A DNA stretch of 20,842 nucleotides from NCBI GenBank assembly GCA_937967375.1, contig CALCJF010000095.1:1-20842 (forward strand), read 5' to 3'. The translations under genes and the position numbers were made by a program. This document shows, one piece after another, positions 1 through 6,933 of this stretch. Every line of letters begins with the position of its first letter. Position 1 is the first letter of the stretch. This stretch comes from an uncultured Leucobacter sp. Its GTDB lineage: Bacteria; Actinomycetota; Actinomycetes; Actinomycetales; Microbacteriaceae. The notes under the pieces are model-generated. The model had not been told where the DNA came from. It made no database searches and saw only the letters and a program-made list of their open reading frames with translations.

Positions 1-835
1 CCCCGATGCCCGCAACATCGGCGTCACAAATCCAGAGAGGCATCGACCTCGGCCCGGCCCACTGCGCCACCTCGTGCTCGGTCAAGCTTGCGCTGCTCAC
101 CGCGAGCGTCTCTCGGTGGTAACCGGCAGCGGCCTTCGCGACGGCAAGATACTCACTGAACGGCAAAACCGCGCCTGCGGCGTTGAACGCTCCCGTCAGG
201 CGCTGCTCGATCAGTCGAACCACCCATTCAGCGAGGTCGCGCACATCGATCACCGCAGCTGGCGCCCCATCTTCGGGCACGAGCACCCGCCCGGCTGCAT
301 TCGAGGGCGTGGCAAACCGCATTGGCCAATAACTGGTGCGCCCAGTGGGATCGCCAGGCCCGCCGATCAGCCCAGGGCGAATGATCGTGGTGCGATCCGA
401 GCCGAACCTCTGCAGAACGGCGAGTTCGCAGGCCATCTTCGCCGCACCGTACTCGCTTGCCGAACGCATTTCATCGGCATCGAGCGGTTCGTTCAGCGGG
501 GCTCCCTCTTCGATACCGACTTCGGCGAGTGAAACATAGGCGTTACATGACGAGATGTACACGTACTGCTTTGCCCGGTCTGCAAATACCTCGGCGGCCC
601 GACGCACCTGCCCTGGTTTCGATGAGACATCGACCACCGCGTCCCAGCGGGGCGCATCGATCGATGTCACGGCTGCGAACGCTTCAGCAGAGTCGCGGTC
701 GGCGCTGACGCTGGCGGCGCCTTCTGGCACGCCGGATCCTCGCGCCAAACAAGTAACCTTGTGACCTCGTGCGATCGCGGCCCGAGCAATCGAACCACCA
801 ACCCACGCCGTACCCCCTAGTATCAGGATTCTCAT
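1..835 (-). CDS. NAD-dependent epimerase/dehydratase family protein (extended SDR), 3'-truncated by window edge
   Basis: Reading from ATG at 835, the frame stays open to base 1, so about 278 N-terminal residues are present and the C-terminus is missing. The start MRILILGGTAWVGGSIA (residues 1-17) is a Rossmann beta-strand with a glycine-rich NAD(P)-binding turn. A Ser pair at 95-96 and Tyr129-x3-Lys133 (YGAAK) fit the SDR catalytic set. These features are seen directly; the family predicts a cytosolic oxidoreductase, epimerase or dehydratase acting on a nucleotide sugar or similar substrate. The substrate cannot be read from the sequence. The gene diverges from the PAP2 phosphatase with 49 bp between start codons. 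No Shine-Dalgarno is obvious before the ATG; a CATACT hexamer seven bases upstream of it could be a -10, giving a nearly leaderless message. Confident of the family, not of the reaction. Confidence 0.85.
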   Translation of the reverse strand, partial: MRILILGGTAWVGGSIARAAIARGHKVTCLARGSGVPEGAASVSADRDSAEAFAAVTSIDAPRWDAVVDVSSKPGQVRRAAEVFADRAKQYVYISSCNAYVSLAEVGIEEGAPLNEPLDADEMRSASEYGAAKMACELAVLQRFGSDRTTIIRPGLIGGPGDPTGRTSYWPMRFATPSNAAGRVLVPEDGAPAAVIDVRDLAEWVVRLIEQRLTGAFNAAGAVLPFSEYLAVAKAAAGYHRETLAVSSASLTEHEVAQWAGPRSMPLWICDADVAGIG

Positions 836-872
836 ACGCACCAGTATGCGGACTTCACCCGCATTCAAGGCA

Positions 873-884
873 TAGCCTGTCAGC
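873..884 (+). promoter_or_regulatory. Putative leaderless -10 element of the PAP2 phosphatase gene
   Basis: TAGCCT at 873-878 fits the actinobacterial -10 pattern TAnnnT. It is followed by exactly six bases and then the A of the ATG at 885, so transcription would start at the start codon. No ribosome binding site is visible and the -35 region is poor. The same TAnnnT-N6-ATG layout recurs before the regulators starting at 6340 and 19066. Confidence 0.45.
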
Positions 885-1601
885 ATGACCTCACCGACCC
901 CAGCGACTACCGTTTCGCGAGTACCCTCGCGCCCGGCAACCCATGCCGTCGCGATTCTTGCGCTTGCCCTCGTCTGCACAGTCGGGGCCTGGATCGCGCT
1001 GCGCGGCGGCGAGCCGTTCGCCATCGACATCGCGTGGCACTCACTGGTTGGCGTCGCCCCAGGCAGCGCGGGCTATGCGATTGCGGCGACGCTTGCCACC
1101 GCGGGCAGCGCGGTCGGTGTTGCCGCGTGCGTGGGCGTTGTGGCAATGTGGCTGTTCTTCGTCGGGCGACGTTTCGATGCGGCGTCGCTCGCCGCGACCG
1201 CAGTGGTCGGCGTGGCCTGCAACGAGCTGCTCAAACTTCTGATTGCAAGGCCACGGCCTGTCGACGCGCTACTTGAACCGCCAGGATTCTCGTATCCGTC
1301 TGGCCACTCCATGGGTGCTGCGGTGCTCGCGACCGGGCTCGCACTGGTGTGCATCGCCCACGCCAGATCACACCGGGCCCATGTCTGGGTGAGCGTTGCG
1401 GCGCTGCTGTGGGTGGTGATCATGATGTGGAGCAGAACTGCGCTGCACGTGCACTGGCTGAGCGACACAATTGCTGGCGCGCTGCTGGGTTGGGCCGTTG
1501 CAATACTCGTGCGTGGGGTGCTCGCGCGGACCGTGCTCATGCGAACCATGTCGAACGCCACGACCACAACCACGAGACCACCAGATTTGCGCGAGCCGTG
1601 A
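885..1601 (+). CDS. PAP2-superfamily membrane phosphatase
   Basis: This 238-residue integral membrane protein has all three phosphatase signature motifs of the PAP2 superfamily: K117-x6-R124-P125 (KLLIARPRP), P138-S-G-H141, and S183-R184-x5-H190-x3-D194. H141 and H190 should be the catalytic and phosphohistidine residues. Hydrophobic segments near 20-38, 63-93, 103-120, 145-160, 168-182 and 197-215 give about six membrane spans. The family removes phosphate from lipid phosphates such as undecaprenyl pyrophosphate or phosphatidic acid on the outer face of the membrane; which substrate applies here is unknown. The C-terminus ends in a Thr-rich tail. It diverges from the epimerase gene, and a TetR-type gene follows after 22 bp, so the regulator could control it, although the tetR promoter itself lies at the 3' end of this gene. 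Confidence 0.93.
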   Translation: MTSPTPATTVSRVPSRPATHAVAILALALVCTVGAWIALRGGEPFAIDIAWHSLVGVAPGSAGYAIAATLATAGSAVGVAACVGVVAMWLFFVGRRFDAASLAATAVVGVACNELLKLLIARPRPVDALLEPPGFSYPSGHSMGAAVLATGLALVCIAHARSHRAHVWVSVAALLWVVIMMWSRTALHVHWLSDTIAGALLGWAVAILVRGVLARTVLMRTMSNATTTTTRPPDLREP

Positions 1602-1624
1602 CTTACCTTACAATCATCTTGTAA
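1587..1624 (+). promoter_or_regulatory. tetR promoter with overlapping TTACAA-N5-TTGTAA inverted repeat (candidate autoregulatory operator)
   Basis: A good -10 hexamer, TACAAT, lies at 1609-1614, with a weak TTGCGC at 1587-1592 sixteen bases upstream. The perfect inverted repeat TTACAA (1608-1613), TCATC, TTGTAA (1619-1624) covers the -10 and reaches the A of the start codon. TetR repressors usually bind such palindromes in their own promoter, so autorepression is inferred. The start point predicted from the -10 (about 1621) leaves one to three untranslated bases. Confidence 0.55.
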
Positions 1625-2235
1625 TGAAAAAATCAAGCCCGCCCCTGGGTCGTCCTCGCGCAGCCGAGATCGATCAGAACCTTGAGCGCGCCTTCGAAGA
1701 GCTCATCAATGAGATTCCGCTGCGAGAGTTCAGTGTGCAGAAACTGATCTCTCGGGCCGGCACCACGCGGGACGCGTTCTATCGCAGGTATGCCTCGCTC
1801 GGCCATTTTTTCATCGAGGTTATTCTGATTCACTTCGCAACCGATCCCACCGAAGACACGGGCTCGTTGCAGGGCGACCTCACGGTGATCTTGCGCGCCC
1901 AGCGCGAAATGTACACCCATCCGCTGGCGAAGGGCCTCATACCGCTCGTACTCGAAGCCAGCTTTCGCGACCCGGTCACCGCCGAGGCACTCTCCACCCG
2001 CTTCATTCAGCAGCAGCGAGCCGCGGTGATCGAGATGCTCGAGCGTGCGGTGCAGCGAGGTGAGATCGAACCGATTGCTGACGTGCACTTCGTGGTCGAC
2101 CAGTTGTACTCGCCGATGCTTTTCCGCGCGGTGCTCCCCGGAATGCAAGCGATCGACGAGGCGTATGAGCGGACGATTGCGATCTCAGTGCTCGAAGGGC
2201 TCGGCGCGACCACTCACTCCGATACGTCACCATAG
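1624..2235 (+). CDS. TetR/AcrR-family transcriptional regulator
   Basis: This 203-residue protein starts at ATG 1624, giving MKKSSPPLGRPRAAEI, the basic GRPR N-terminal arm common in the family. Residues about 14-62 are the helix-turn-helix domain (FSVQKLISRAGTTRDAFYRRYASLGHFF), with the usual spacing of TetR recognition helices and the aromatic residues after the turn. The remaining ~140 residues form the variable ligand-binding and dimerisation half, from which no ligand can be read. A longer reading starting at 1471 would run into the PAP2 gene and place the N-terminus in another frame, so 1624 is preferred; the inverted repeat at 1608-1624 also supports it. Likely targets are its own promoter and perhaps the neighbouring PAP2 or carboxylesterase gene. 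The family call is firm and the targets are inferred. Confidence 0.9.
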   Translation: MKKSSPPLGRPRAAEIDQNLERAFEELINEIPLREFSVQKLISRAGTTRDAFYRRYASLGHFFIEVILIHFATDPTEDTGSLQGDLTVILRAQREMYTHPLAKGLIPLVLEASFRDPVTAEALSTRFIQQQRAAVIEMLERAVQRGEIEPIADVHFVVDQLYSPMLFRAVLPGMQAIDEAYERTIAISVLEGLGATTHSDTSP

Positions 2236-2251
2236 CCAACGCGGGCCCGCG

Positions 2252-2290
2252 ATTCGTGCGGCGCTATTCCCCCGAAGCGCCGCACCGAAT
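2252..2290. terminator. Long hairpin between convergent tetR and carboxylesterase genes
   Basis: ATTCG-TGCGGCGCT (2252-2265) pairs with AGCGCCGCACCGAAT (2276-2290), a 14-bp stem with one bulged base and a ten-base loop. No T-run follows on either strand, so it is not a textbook intrinsic terminator. Its position between two converging genes suggests transcript-end formation or protection. A 12-bp palindrome, CGCGGGCCCGCG, abuts it at 2240-2251. Confidence 0.4.
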
Positions 2291-2319
2291 CACCGAAGCA
2301 CCCCATGCGCAACGGTCCA

Positions 2320-2345
2320 TTTTTGCATGGCGCCGGGCAAAAAAA
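2320..2345. terminator. A/T-flanked inverted repeat, possible bidirectional terminator
   Basis: TTTTTGC (2320-2326) and GCAAAAA (2337-2343) form an inverted repeat around a ten-base GC-rich spacer. The A-run on one side and T-run on the other give a T-tract in both directions. It lies downstream of tetR (stop 2235) and of the minus-strand carboxylesterase (stop 2377). The outer stem is A/T-rich, so strength is uncertain. Confidence 0.35.
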
Positions 2346-2376
2346 GAACAACATTCCGGCCACCTGAAACGACTTC

Positions 2377-3915
2377 TCAGTGAAAACTGAGCACGACCTC
2401 TCCCCAGCCTGCCCGAAGCCCGGCGTCGAGATCAGCCTGGCAGCGATCCTCAGCATCAATCACCAGCGCGCTGCGCGACTCGGGCTTATACTGCGGCCAG
2501 CTTGCCGACTCTGGCGCATCCGGAATATCTCCCCTCGCGAATGCCCGCCAGCGCGCCTGCATTCGTGGAGAGATGCGCTGTGCAACCTTATGCCCGCCGA
2601 GCCGGAACGTCGGATCTTTCGGCCCGCCATCGAGATTGCCCCACAGGTATGGCAGTTCGCTCGCGTGTGTCGCCCCCAAGCCCAGCAACTTGAGAAACGG
2701 CGTGCTGTAGTCGAAACGATAGAGCCAAACTGGCGCGACCTTACTGTGGCCCTCGGCAATCCAGACGCTCGGCATGCGAAATCCAATATCGCGCGCTATG
2801 CCGAGACCGAGCACGCGATGCCGCACCCCCTCATAGGCCTCCCGCACCTGCGCCATCGGCGGCATCTTCAGATCAGGTGTCTCTGCACGCATCTCATGAA
2901 ACATCTGCATGATTCGGTCATCGGCAATGGGAAGGAGCGGTGACTTCATGAATTTAAATAACGAGGCCTCGTCGCGATTCGTTCCGATGATGAGGGGAAC
3001 AGCCAATCCACGCCCCTCGCTCAGCACGGTTATCGGAGCCTCCGGCACCAGGATTCCATCGACCACGGGAGCAAACGCAAGCGTACCCGGCACCTCATTC
3101 GGCACCCGAGCGTACACCGCAGTTGCCGCGCGCACTATCTCATGGGCCGGAAGCGCTCGCAACCGATTGGCATCGGCGTCGGGCACTCCGACCTCGACCA
3201 GAAACCGTTCAGCAACCTCTTGGGCGCGCACCGCACCGTAGATACTCGAAGCCGGAGAGGACTGGGCGATCGCGCGGTGAAAGAGCCCCTCGGCTGAGGG
3301 CGTGGCCAGCAGCGCAGTGACAAGGCCGCCCCCGGCAGACTCTCCGAACACGGTGACCATGTTCGGATCACCACCGAAGGCTGAAATGTTCTGCTGCACC
3401 CATCTGAGCGCGAGCAGCACGTCTTTCAGAGCGAGATTGCCGTCGAACGCACCACTATCGATTCCAGACAGGTCAAGAAACCCGAGGCCACCGAGGCGAT
3501 AGTTGATGGTAACCAGCACGATCTCCCCCGTAGACACCAGCGACGAACCATTGAAAAGCGGTTGGGCCGATGACCCGAACGTGTACGCCCCGCCGTGAAG
3601 CCACACCATCACCGGCAACGGATCCTGTTGCGATGCCAACGGCGCCCAAACGTTCAGAAACAGGCAATCCTCATCGAGCCGGGTGTCCTCCCCCAGCGGG
3701 ATCGCTGGATTTGCGAGTTGAGGCGCTGCTGGTCCGTACATGAGCGCATCGACTTCCCCATCCGCGGGTGGCATCGCCACAGGATTCCGCCAACGCAGCT
3801 CTCCCGTGGGAGGCTTCGCGTAGCGGATCCCGCGCCAAACCCTTGCTCGCGCCTCACGATTGCCGAGAAAACTTCCCGCGGGAGCGTGGGCAACGGGTTG
3901 TGCCAGGTCATGCAT
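2377..3915 (-). CDS. Type B carboxylesterase (alpha/beta hydrolase, COesterase family)
   Basis: This 512-residue protein is full length for the family. The catalytic triad is readable: Ser193 in GESAGGG (191-197), Glu316 in TNRDEASLF and His417 in GATHASELPYLWG. HGG at 107-109 supplies the oxyanion hole, and EDCLFLNVW (82-90) is the family's second signature. The N-terminal GNREARARVWRGIRYAKPPTGELRW is also characteristic. It hydrolyses carboxylic esters (pNB-esterase or carbamate-hydrolase type); the substrate is unknown. There is no signal peptide, so it is predicted cytoplasmic. ATG at 3915 has a GGAG about six bases upstream. It lies 41 bp downstream of the sensor kinase on the same strand and may be cotranscribed with the regulator pair. 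The 3' end converges on tetR. Confidence 0.94.
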   Translation of the reverse strand: MHDLAQPVAHAPAGSFLGNREARARVWRGIRYAKPPTGELRWRNPVAMPPADGEVDALMYGPAAPQLANPAIPLGEDTRLDEDCLFLNVWAPLASQQDPLPVMVWLHGGAYTFGSSAQPLFNGSSLVSTGEIVLVTINYRLGGLGFLDLSGIDSGAFDGNLALKDVLLALRWVQQNISAFGGDPNMVTVFGESAGGGLVTALLATPSAEGLFHRAIAQSSPASSIYGAVRAQEVAERFLVEVGVPDADANRLRALPAHEIVRAATAVYARVPNEVPGTLAFAPVVDGILVPEAPITVLSEGRGLAVPLIIGTNRDEASLFKFMKSPLLPIADDRIMQMFHEMRAETPDLKMPPMAQVREAYEGVRHRVLGLGIARDIGFRMPSVWIAEGHSKVAPVWLYRFDYSTPFLKLLGLGATHASELPYLWGNLDGGPKDPTFRLGGHKVAQRISPRMQARWRAFARGDIPDAPESASWPQYKPESRSALVIDAEDRCQADLDAGLRAGWGEVVLSFH

Positions 3916-3956
3916 CGTGCGCTCCGCTCATATGGTGTACGAACCGCACGCTAGCC

Positions 3957-5702
3957 CTAGATCGTCACGACTCCTGCAAAATGTGCGGTTGGCACGACAG
4001 CCGAGACGGAAAACCTCGCAGAGAGCCGCACTCCGGACGCTTCCTGAACGAGCTCACCACCGAGCAGACCGACGGCGGAGTCAGCTCTAATGCATGCACC
4101 CGCTGAGAGAGTTCCCGGGCTACTCACTTCAACGAGCACGACTCGACCCGCGCCTGTCGCGAGCGCACGTATGTCGATCTTCGCCACCAGCTCATCGGCA
4201 TGTTTCACAGTGTTCACAAGCCCCTCGGTGACAACCTCGCCGACGTGACGGGCAAGCATCGGCGTGCAGTCGATGAGCTCAAGAGCGGCCGCATCGAATG
4301 TCAGCCGCACATCGATCACTCCCGACCATGCGTTGACCATCGCTTTGATGCCGACTACGCCAGCCCCTAAGTCTTCGGCGCGATCGACTACCTGAGAGAG
4401 TTTCGAGATGCGAGTGCTCACACGTGAAAGCAATTCGTGTTGCGCGGCAGCATCGAGGTCGCCAGCGGCATAGAGCAGGCAGTCTGCCTGCACGTCGCGG
4501 TGCAGCAAATTCGCCGCGAGCCGCAGGGCGTCACGAGGAGCAGCCACCCCCTCGACAAGCTGAAGCCGACGTTGTCGAATCATCGATTCGAGCCGATTGC
4601 CCTCGGCCGTGAGACCGTGCAGCAGTCCAGCACTCCAGCCGCACACGATCGCCACGATCGGGAGCACGAGCACCGGAAACCAGGCGAGATACAGCGGCAC
4701 CGCACCGGCGGGAACCACCATGGCAGAGGTGATCACCCCAGCCACCAGCCAAACCAGCAAGAAGCAAAGAAACTGCCGGCGCGCGGGCCATCTGGCCAGC
4801 AGCGAACGAGGCATCCAGTCGGCGAGGATTCCGAAGATCGCTAGTACCGCAAGAATGGCCAGTGTGAGCCCTGGGCGCAACTCCCGTATTCCGTAGGGCA
4901 GCGCAAGCACGAGATATACCAGAACGACTACCCCTACCGGAGGCACGCGCAGGTGGCACAAGGAAGGAGGAACGATGCGTGATTGCGTCTCTGGTTGATT
5001 CGGAGTGCGCTTTTCGGACGCACCGTCTAAGACGAGCGAGAACGATGACAGCGTTCTCGACCATTCCCGGACCGGGCCTTCAGAGAACGCGAGAACCTCG
5101 CTGGCGCACCACCCAATCCCATCGCGTTGCATCAGGGTTTCGAGTCGCCGTCCGAGATCCGCTTGACACTTCGAGATCTCGTCACGTGCGTCGCGCGCCT
5201 TCCGCGCGAGCGCTTCAGCATCGAATCGCATACTCTCAACAACCTCGCCAAGCCTGCAGTTCAGATCGCGCAGTGCCCGCACTTGGTTGCGCAGCATCGC
5301 AATCACAATCAGCACCGTCCACCATACGACCGCATTGGTAGCGACACGAGAGAGCAGAAGTTCTTGGGAAGTGGTGGGCAAACCCAGCAGTTCGAGCACG
5401 ACATCAATGAGCCATGGGCGCGCAGCCGCGGCCAGCGTCACTACGATGACGAGCATCACGACACGCCTGGACCGCACCTTCTGTGCACGCTCAGCCAGAG
5501 CAAACGGCACCAGCAGTGCTGCGAGCACCGCCCAGCTGAGAGCCGAAGCTACGAACAGCCCGAGCAACCCGATCCCACTTGCCGGCGTGAAATACGGACC
5601 CATGAAAGTGAGCGATACACAGAGCGACGCGGTCAACGCCCATGTACTCAGAAACCCTCCGCCTGAAACCGCCGCGACCAGGGCGTGCTGCAGTCTCCTC
5701 AA
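3957..5702 (-). CDS. Polytopic sensor histidine kinase, degenerate catalytic core
   Basis: This 581-residue protein has two hydrophobic blocks: spans near 18-38, 45-69, 81-99 and 120-136, then spans near 256-270, 278-295, 310-330 and 335-361. A charged, coiled-coil-like stretch (140-192) separates them. LLHRDVQADCLL (399-410) resembles the dimerisation/phosphoacceptor box of the NarL-partner kinases, with His401 as candidate. VTEGLVNTVKHA (491-502) is a recognisable ATPase N-box with Glu493 and Asn497. The downstream D- and G-boxes are poor (SSPGTLSAG, AVGLLGGEL), so ATP binding or kinase activity may be weak. The start is a TTG at 5702 that overlaps the regulator stop (TTGA), implying translational coupling; no better start is visible. 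It should sense a membrane or cell-envelope signal and act on the adjacent LuxR-type regulator. The signal is unknown. Confidence 0.75.
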   Translation of the reverse strand: MRRLQHALVAAVSGGGFLSTWALTASLCVSLTFMGPYFTPASGIGLLGLFVASALSWAVLAALLVPFALAERAQKVRSRRVVMLVIVVTLAAAARPWLIDVVLELLGLPTTSQELLLSRVATNAVVWWTVLIVIAMLRNQVRALRDLNCRLGEVVESMRFDAEALARKARDARDEISKCQADLGRRLETLMQRDGIGWCASEVLAFSEGPVREWSRTLSSFSLVLDGASEKRTPNQPETQSRIVPPSLCHLRVPPVGVVVLVYLVLALPYGIRELRPGLTLAILAVLAIFGILADWMPRSLLARWPARRQFLCFLLVWLVAGVITSAMVVPAGAVPLYLAWFPVLVLPIVAIVCGWSAGLLHGLTAEGNRLESMIRQRRLQLVEGVAAPRDALRLAANLLHRDVQADCLLYAAGDLDAAAQHELLSRVSTRISKLSQVVDRAEDLGAGVVGIKAMVNAWSGVIDVRLTFDAAALELIDCTPMLARHVGEVVTEGLVNTVKHADELVAKIDIRALATGAGRVVLVEVSSPGTLSAGACIRADSAVGLLGGELVQEASGVRLSARFSVSAVVPTAHFAGVVTI

Positions 5703-6340
5703 CGAGCTGGTCCGAACTCTGCGAGGTACATCGCGGCTGCGGCCACACGCGGATTCAGACTGCGATTACCGGTGAGCTCGAGCCTGTCGAAAATACGGCT
5801 TATCGTTCGCTCGACTGCACGAGGTGACGCGCTCAGCTGGTCTGCGATTCGTTCGTTCGCCCAACCACGAGAAACCAGGCTCAGCACCTCAATCTGATGC
5901 CGTGTAAGCGACGAGAGCGGAGCGCTTTTCTCAGCGTGGGCGTCTTGTGGCGGGCTGCTCGATGAGTGCAACGCCCGCTCGAGCGCGGCGAGCAGATCTT
6001 CGGGCGAGGTGATCCCGGTCTTACTCGCGAAGACTGCGCCCGAGATCCCGAATGCCTCGGTTCCCGCCGCGTTTCGCGGATAGCTCGAAAGAAACAGCAC
6101 ACCAAGATGTGGCGCTAATCGCCGAAGCGCCAGGGCAAGCTCGGCACCATCCGGCCGAGTGCCCAGATCGATATCGGCGACGAGAGCGTCAGGATCGAAC
6201 TCCCCAAATGCGGCGAACGCTTCGGCCGCCGAGGCCACCCCAAGAGTTTCGAAGCCCGAACGTTCGAAGAGATCGCACACAAGCGCGCGCATCGCACCCT
6301 GGTCCTCCACCACGAGCAGCCGTCGCACCCATTCCCCCAT
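5699..6340 (-). CDS. LuxR/NarL-family response regulator
   Basis: The 213 residues comprise a receiver domain (about 7-125) and a C-terminal LuxR helix-turn-helix (about 143-205). Receiver landmarks are the acidic pair E12-D13, phosphoacceptor candidate D56 in ALVADIDLG, Ser85/86 after a hydrophobic strand, and Lys107 in FASKTG. The DNA-binding half reads LTRHQIEVLSLVSRGWANERIA and PRAVERTISRIFDRL, a typical NarL scaffold. ATG 6340 is supported by TAGCTT six bases upstream (leaderless arrangement). A GTG four codons in (GGGGAA just before it) is an alternative, because the receiver core starts there. The stop overlaps the kinase start, which pairs the two as a two-component system. The gene begins just after the terminator of the tRNA-Ala operon. 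Targets are unknown; the downstream esterase is a candidate. Confidence 0.92.
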   Translation of the reverse strand: MGEWVRRLLVVEDQGAMRALVCDLFERSGFETLGVASAAEAFAAFGEFDPDALVADIDLGTRPDGAELALALRRLAPHLGVLFLSSYPRNAAGTEAFGISGAVFASKTGITSPEDLLAALERALHSSSSPPQDAHAEKSAPLSSLTRHQIEVLSLVSRGWANERIADQLSASPRAVERTISRIFDRLELTGNRSLNPRVAAAAMYLAEFGPAR

Positions 6341-6352
6341 AAAACAAAGCTA
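6341..6352 (-). promoter_or_regulatory. Putative leaderless -10 of the LuxR-type regulator gene
   Basis: On the minus strand TAGCTT (6352-6347) is followed by six bases (TGTTTT) and the ATG at 6340. This matches the actinobacterial TAnnnT element placed so that transcription begins at the start codon. No Shine-Dalgarno is present and no good -35 was found. Confidence 0.45.
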
Positions 6353-6375
6353 CCGGCAGATGCGAGGTGGTAGAG

Positions 6376-6403
6376 ACAAAAAGCCCCGCATTCGCGGAGC
6401 TTT
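6376..6403 (-). terminator. Intrinsic terminator of the rsfS/tRNA-Ala transcript
   Basis: On the minus strand AAAGCTCCGC, loop GAAT, GCGGGGCTTT form a 10-bp stem with one G-U pair, followed by a T5 run (6382-6378). It begins six bases after the tRNA CCA end. It closes the conserved minus-strand block and separates it from the downstream response-regulator gene. Confidence 0.9.
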
Positions 6404-6408
6404 CCTTG

Positions 6409-6484
6409 TGGTGGATCTGAGGGGATTCGAACCCCTGACCCCCTGCATGCCATGCAGGTGCGCTACCAACTGCGCCACAGACCC
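6409..6484 (-). tRNA. tRNA-Ala, anticodon GGC
   Basis: The minus strand folds into a complete cloverleaf: acceptor GGGTCTG with CAGATCC, D stem GCGC/GCGC, anticodon stem CCTGC/GCAGG with loop ATGGCAT, and T arm AGGGG-TTCGAAT-CCCCT. The loop gives anticodon GGC, which reads GCC (and GCU) alanine codons. The acceptor stem contains the G3-U70 pair, the main identity element for alanyl-tRNA synthetase. The 3' CCA is encoded (6411-6409). It lies 35 bp downstream of rsfS and directly upstream of an intrinsic terminator. Confidence 0.97.
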
Positions 6485-6519
6485 GTGGAAGTCGGAAGAA
6501 TTCTCCCCCGACAACCCCT

Positions 6520-6933
6520 CTACTCTACACCATTCGAGGCTCGCGATTGCAAATTCGGAGCCACCTCGAGCATGGCTGCAACGTCGACGGTCGGGCAGTC
6601 CTTCCAGAGCCGCTCGAGCCCGTAGAACTCACGCTCTTCCTGATGAAACACATGCACGATGAGGTCGCCAAAGTCGAGCAGCACCCAACGGCCACTCTCG
6701 CGCCCCTCACGGCGAATAGTGCGCACGCCCGACTGGTTGAGCTCGTCTTCAATCTCGTCAGAGATAGCCTGCACGTTGCGCTCAACACTGCCGGTGACAA
6801 TCAGAAACGCGTCAGCGAGCGGAAAAAGCTCGCTCACACTCAAGGCAACAGGAGCCGTCGCACCCTTGCTGTCGGCGGCACGCACCGCAATACGAAGACT
6901 CTCAAGAGTCTGGTCAGTTACTTCCACGCTCAT
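6520..6933 (-). CDS. rsfS: Ribosome silencing factor RsfS
   Basis: This 137-residue protein of the RsfS/Iojap/DUF143 family binds ribosomal protein L14 on the 50S subunit and blocks joining to 30S, which down-regulates translation in poor nutrients (family knowledge). Typical sequence is present: an N-terminal helix (SLRIAVRAADSKGA), LADAFLIVTGSVERNVQAISDEIEDEL, the GRESGRWVLLDFGDLIVHVF core and the REFYGLERLW signature. An ATG at 6933 overlaps the stop of the upstream 438-codon gene (ATGA), so I chose it. A longer reading to 6960 would add nine out-of-family residues inside that gene. It follows nadD at one remove, as in many bacteria, and the tRNA-Ala gene comes next. Confidence 0.95.
   Translation of the reverse strand: MSVEVTDQTLESLRIAVRAADSKGATAPVALSVSELFPLADAFLIVTGSVERNVQAISDEIEDELNQSGVRTIRREGRESGRWVLLDFGDLIVHVFHQEEREFYGLERLWKDCPTVDVAAMLEVAPNLQSRASNGVE

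Noticed and set aside
74..764. Several plus-strand frames over the first 800 bases
   Set aside because: The minus strand holds an epimerase/dehydratase with a Rossmann motif and YxxxK; the others are shadows.
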